Below, one piece after another: positions 63,440-64,000 of a stretch of 64,000 bases of DNA. The notes under the pieces were generated by a model. That model searched no databases, was not told where the DNA came from, and was given only the letters and a program-made list of their open reading frames with translations. The stretch spans positions 62,001-126,000 of the forward strand of contig NZ_JANTYS010000019.1 of assembly GCF_024808255.1 (NCBI RefSeq), in the 5' to 3' direction. The DNA is from Mucilaginibacter dorajii. Lineage in GTDB: Bacteria; Bacteroidota; Bacteroidia; Sphingobacteriales; Sphingobacteriaceae. Made by a program: the position numbers and the translations under genes. Position 1 is the first letter of the stretch. Each line of letters starts with the position of its first letter.

Positions 63440-64000
63440 TTATCCGGCTATTAATTGTGCAGATGGGGATACTTCCAATTGAACCAATTGCAATTTCAAC
63501 GCTACAGTAAAGCTTTCGGGCTTTTGTTGTATATCCAGGTGGTAATCGCCAGGATAAATCAGGTCGAGCCGTCGCTGTACATTTTTTAAACCGATACCGC
63601 CGTAATTGATCACTTCGGGGCCATTGGGTCCGGCAGTATTGTTAGCTATGGTAAAATGAAGCTGCATCCCGCTTACGGCCAGCCCAATACTAATCCAATT
63701 GAGCTGGCCCTTTTCCTTGGATACATGCTTGAACGCATTTTCCACAAAGGTCATCAGGATAAATGGGGCAATGCCGGCATCTGCCCCGTAACCCCGTTCC
63801 AAATCCAGTTCCACTACCAGACTTTGGTTCTGGCGCAGCTTTTCCAGCTCAATAAAGTTCTGCAGGTAGGCAATCTCTTTGTCCAACGGGATCTGCTGGT
63901 CGTTGCATTCATAGAGCTGGTGACGCAGCAACTCAGAAAACTTGGCCAGCGATGCCGATGCCATATCGGGGTTTTTATGGATCAGAAAAAAAATAGAATT
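63440..64000 (-). CDS. LytS-type sensor histidine kinase 2 (N terminus cut by window edge)
   Basis: Only the C-terminal 187 residues lie in the window; the frame stays open to the edge. Upstream of an internal ATG (63964) it reads NSIFFLIHKNPD, the continuation of the phosphorylated HFLFNTLNSI box of this family, so the gene surely extends beyond 64000. The ATPase motifs FVENAFKHV and GGIGLKNVQRRL are present. Partner of the response regulator at 62724-63437. Confidence 0.93.
   Translation of the reverse strand, partial: NSIFFLIHKNPDMASASLAKFSELLRHQLYECNDQQIPLDKEIAYLQNFIELEKLRQNQSLVVELDLERGYGADAGIAPFILMTFVENAFKHVSKEKGQLNWISIGLAVSGMQLHFTIANNTAGPNGPEVINYGGIGLKNVQRRLDLIYPGDYHLDIQQKPESFTVALKLQLVQLEVSPSAQLIAG

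Overview
The window comes from a Bacteroidota chromosome, most likely Sphingobacteriaceae (a Mucilaginibacter or Pedobacter relative). Evidence: a SusC/SusD pair, a type IX secretion (CHU_C-type) C-terminal domain, LytTR regulators with LytS-type kinases, DUF2911, DUF2339/DUF3999 and DUF885 proteins, promoters that fit TTG-N18-TAnnTTTG, and starts without strong Shine-Dalgarno sequences. I see no tRNA, rRNA, CRISPR array, prophage or intact insertion sequence.

Layout. 1-9 kb: secreted subtilase, DinB-like protein, LysR regulator, two paralogous secreted proteins of unknown function, a COG3014/LpoB-like lipoprotein pair, and aspartate-semialdehyde dehydrogenase. 9-18 kb: DCC-type thiol oxidoreductase plus a TIGR01777 epimerase-like protein, the DUF2339/DUF3999 membrane pair, and a GH78 rhamnosidase. 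18.9-28.4 kb: a pentose phosphate gene set on one strand (ROK kinase, transketolase, rpiA, transaldolase, HAD phosphatase, gnd, zwf, pgl), closed by a strong terminator. 28.9-33.8 kb: SusC/SusD without neighbouring hydrolases. 33.9-43.2 kb: dapF, HtrA protease, DUF885 protein, a frame-split CPBP protease, a GH99/WbsX-like protein, a DUF3592-like protein and a Tat-exported protein. 43.3-47.7 kb: a 1470-residue surface protein with two seven-bladed propellers. 47.8-53.3 kb: cyclophilin, QueD-like enzyme, metE under a cobalamin riboswitch, Lrp regulator, potassium channel. 53.7-57 kb: TetR with two SDRs and an MDR reductase. 57-64 kb: two paralogous LytS/LytTR systems on the minus strand bracketing a DUF2911 gene and a TonB-linked outer-membrane protein; the second kinase runs off the right edge.

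The most notable signals outside ordinary genes are small non-autonomous mobile elements. Two 206-bp copies with CAGGG ends and 9-10 bp target duplications differ at five positions (four internal plus the last terminal base); one sits 15 bp before a TonB-receptor start, in what was probably a short operon gap. A 318-bp element has related ends. A second family (about 227 bp, two copies in opposite orientation) has 11-12 bp duplications. Also notable: an in-frame A AAA AAC slippery heptamer exactly where the CPBP gene needs a -1 shift, propellers that appear inserted inside PKD-like domains, and a 17-bp sequence shared in opposite orientation by the tetR and SDR promoters.
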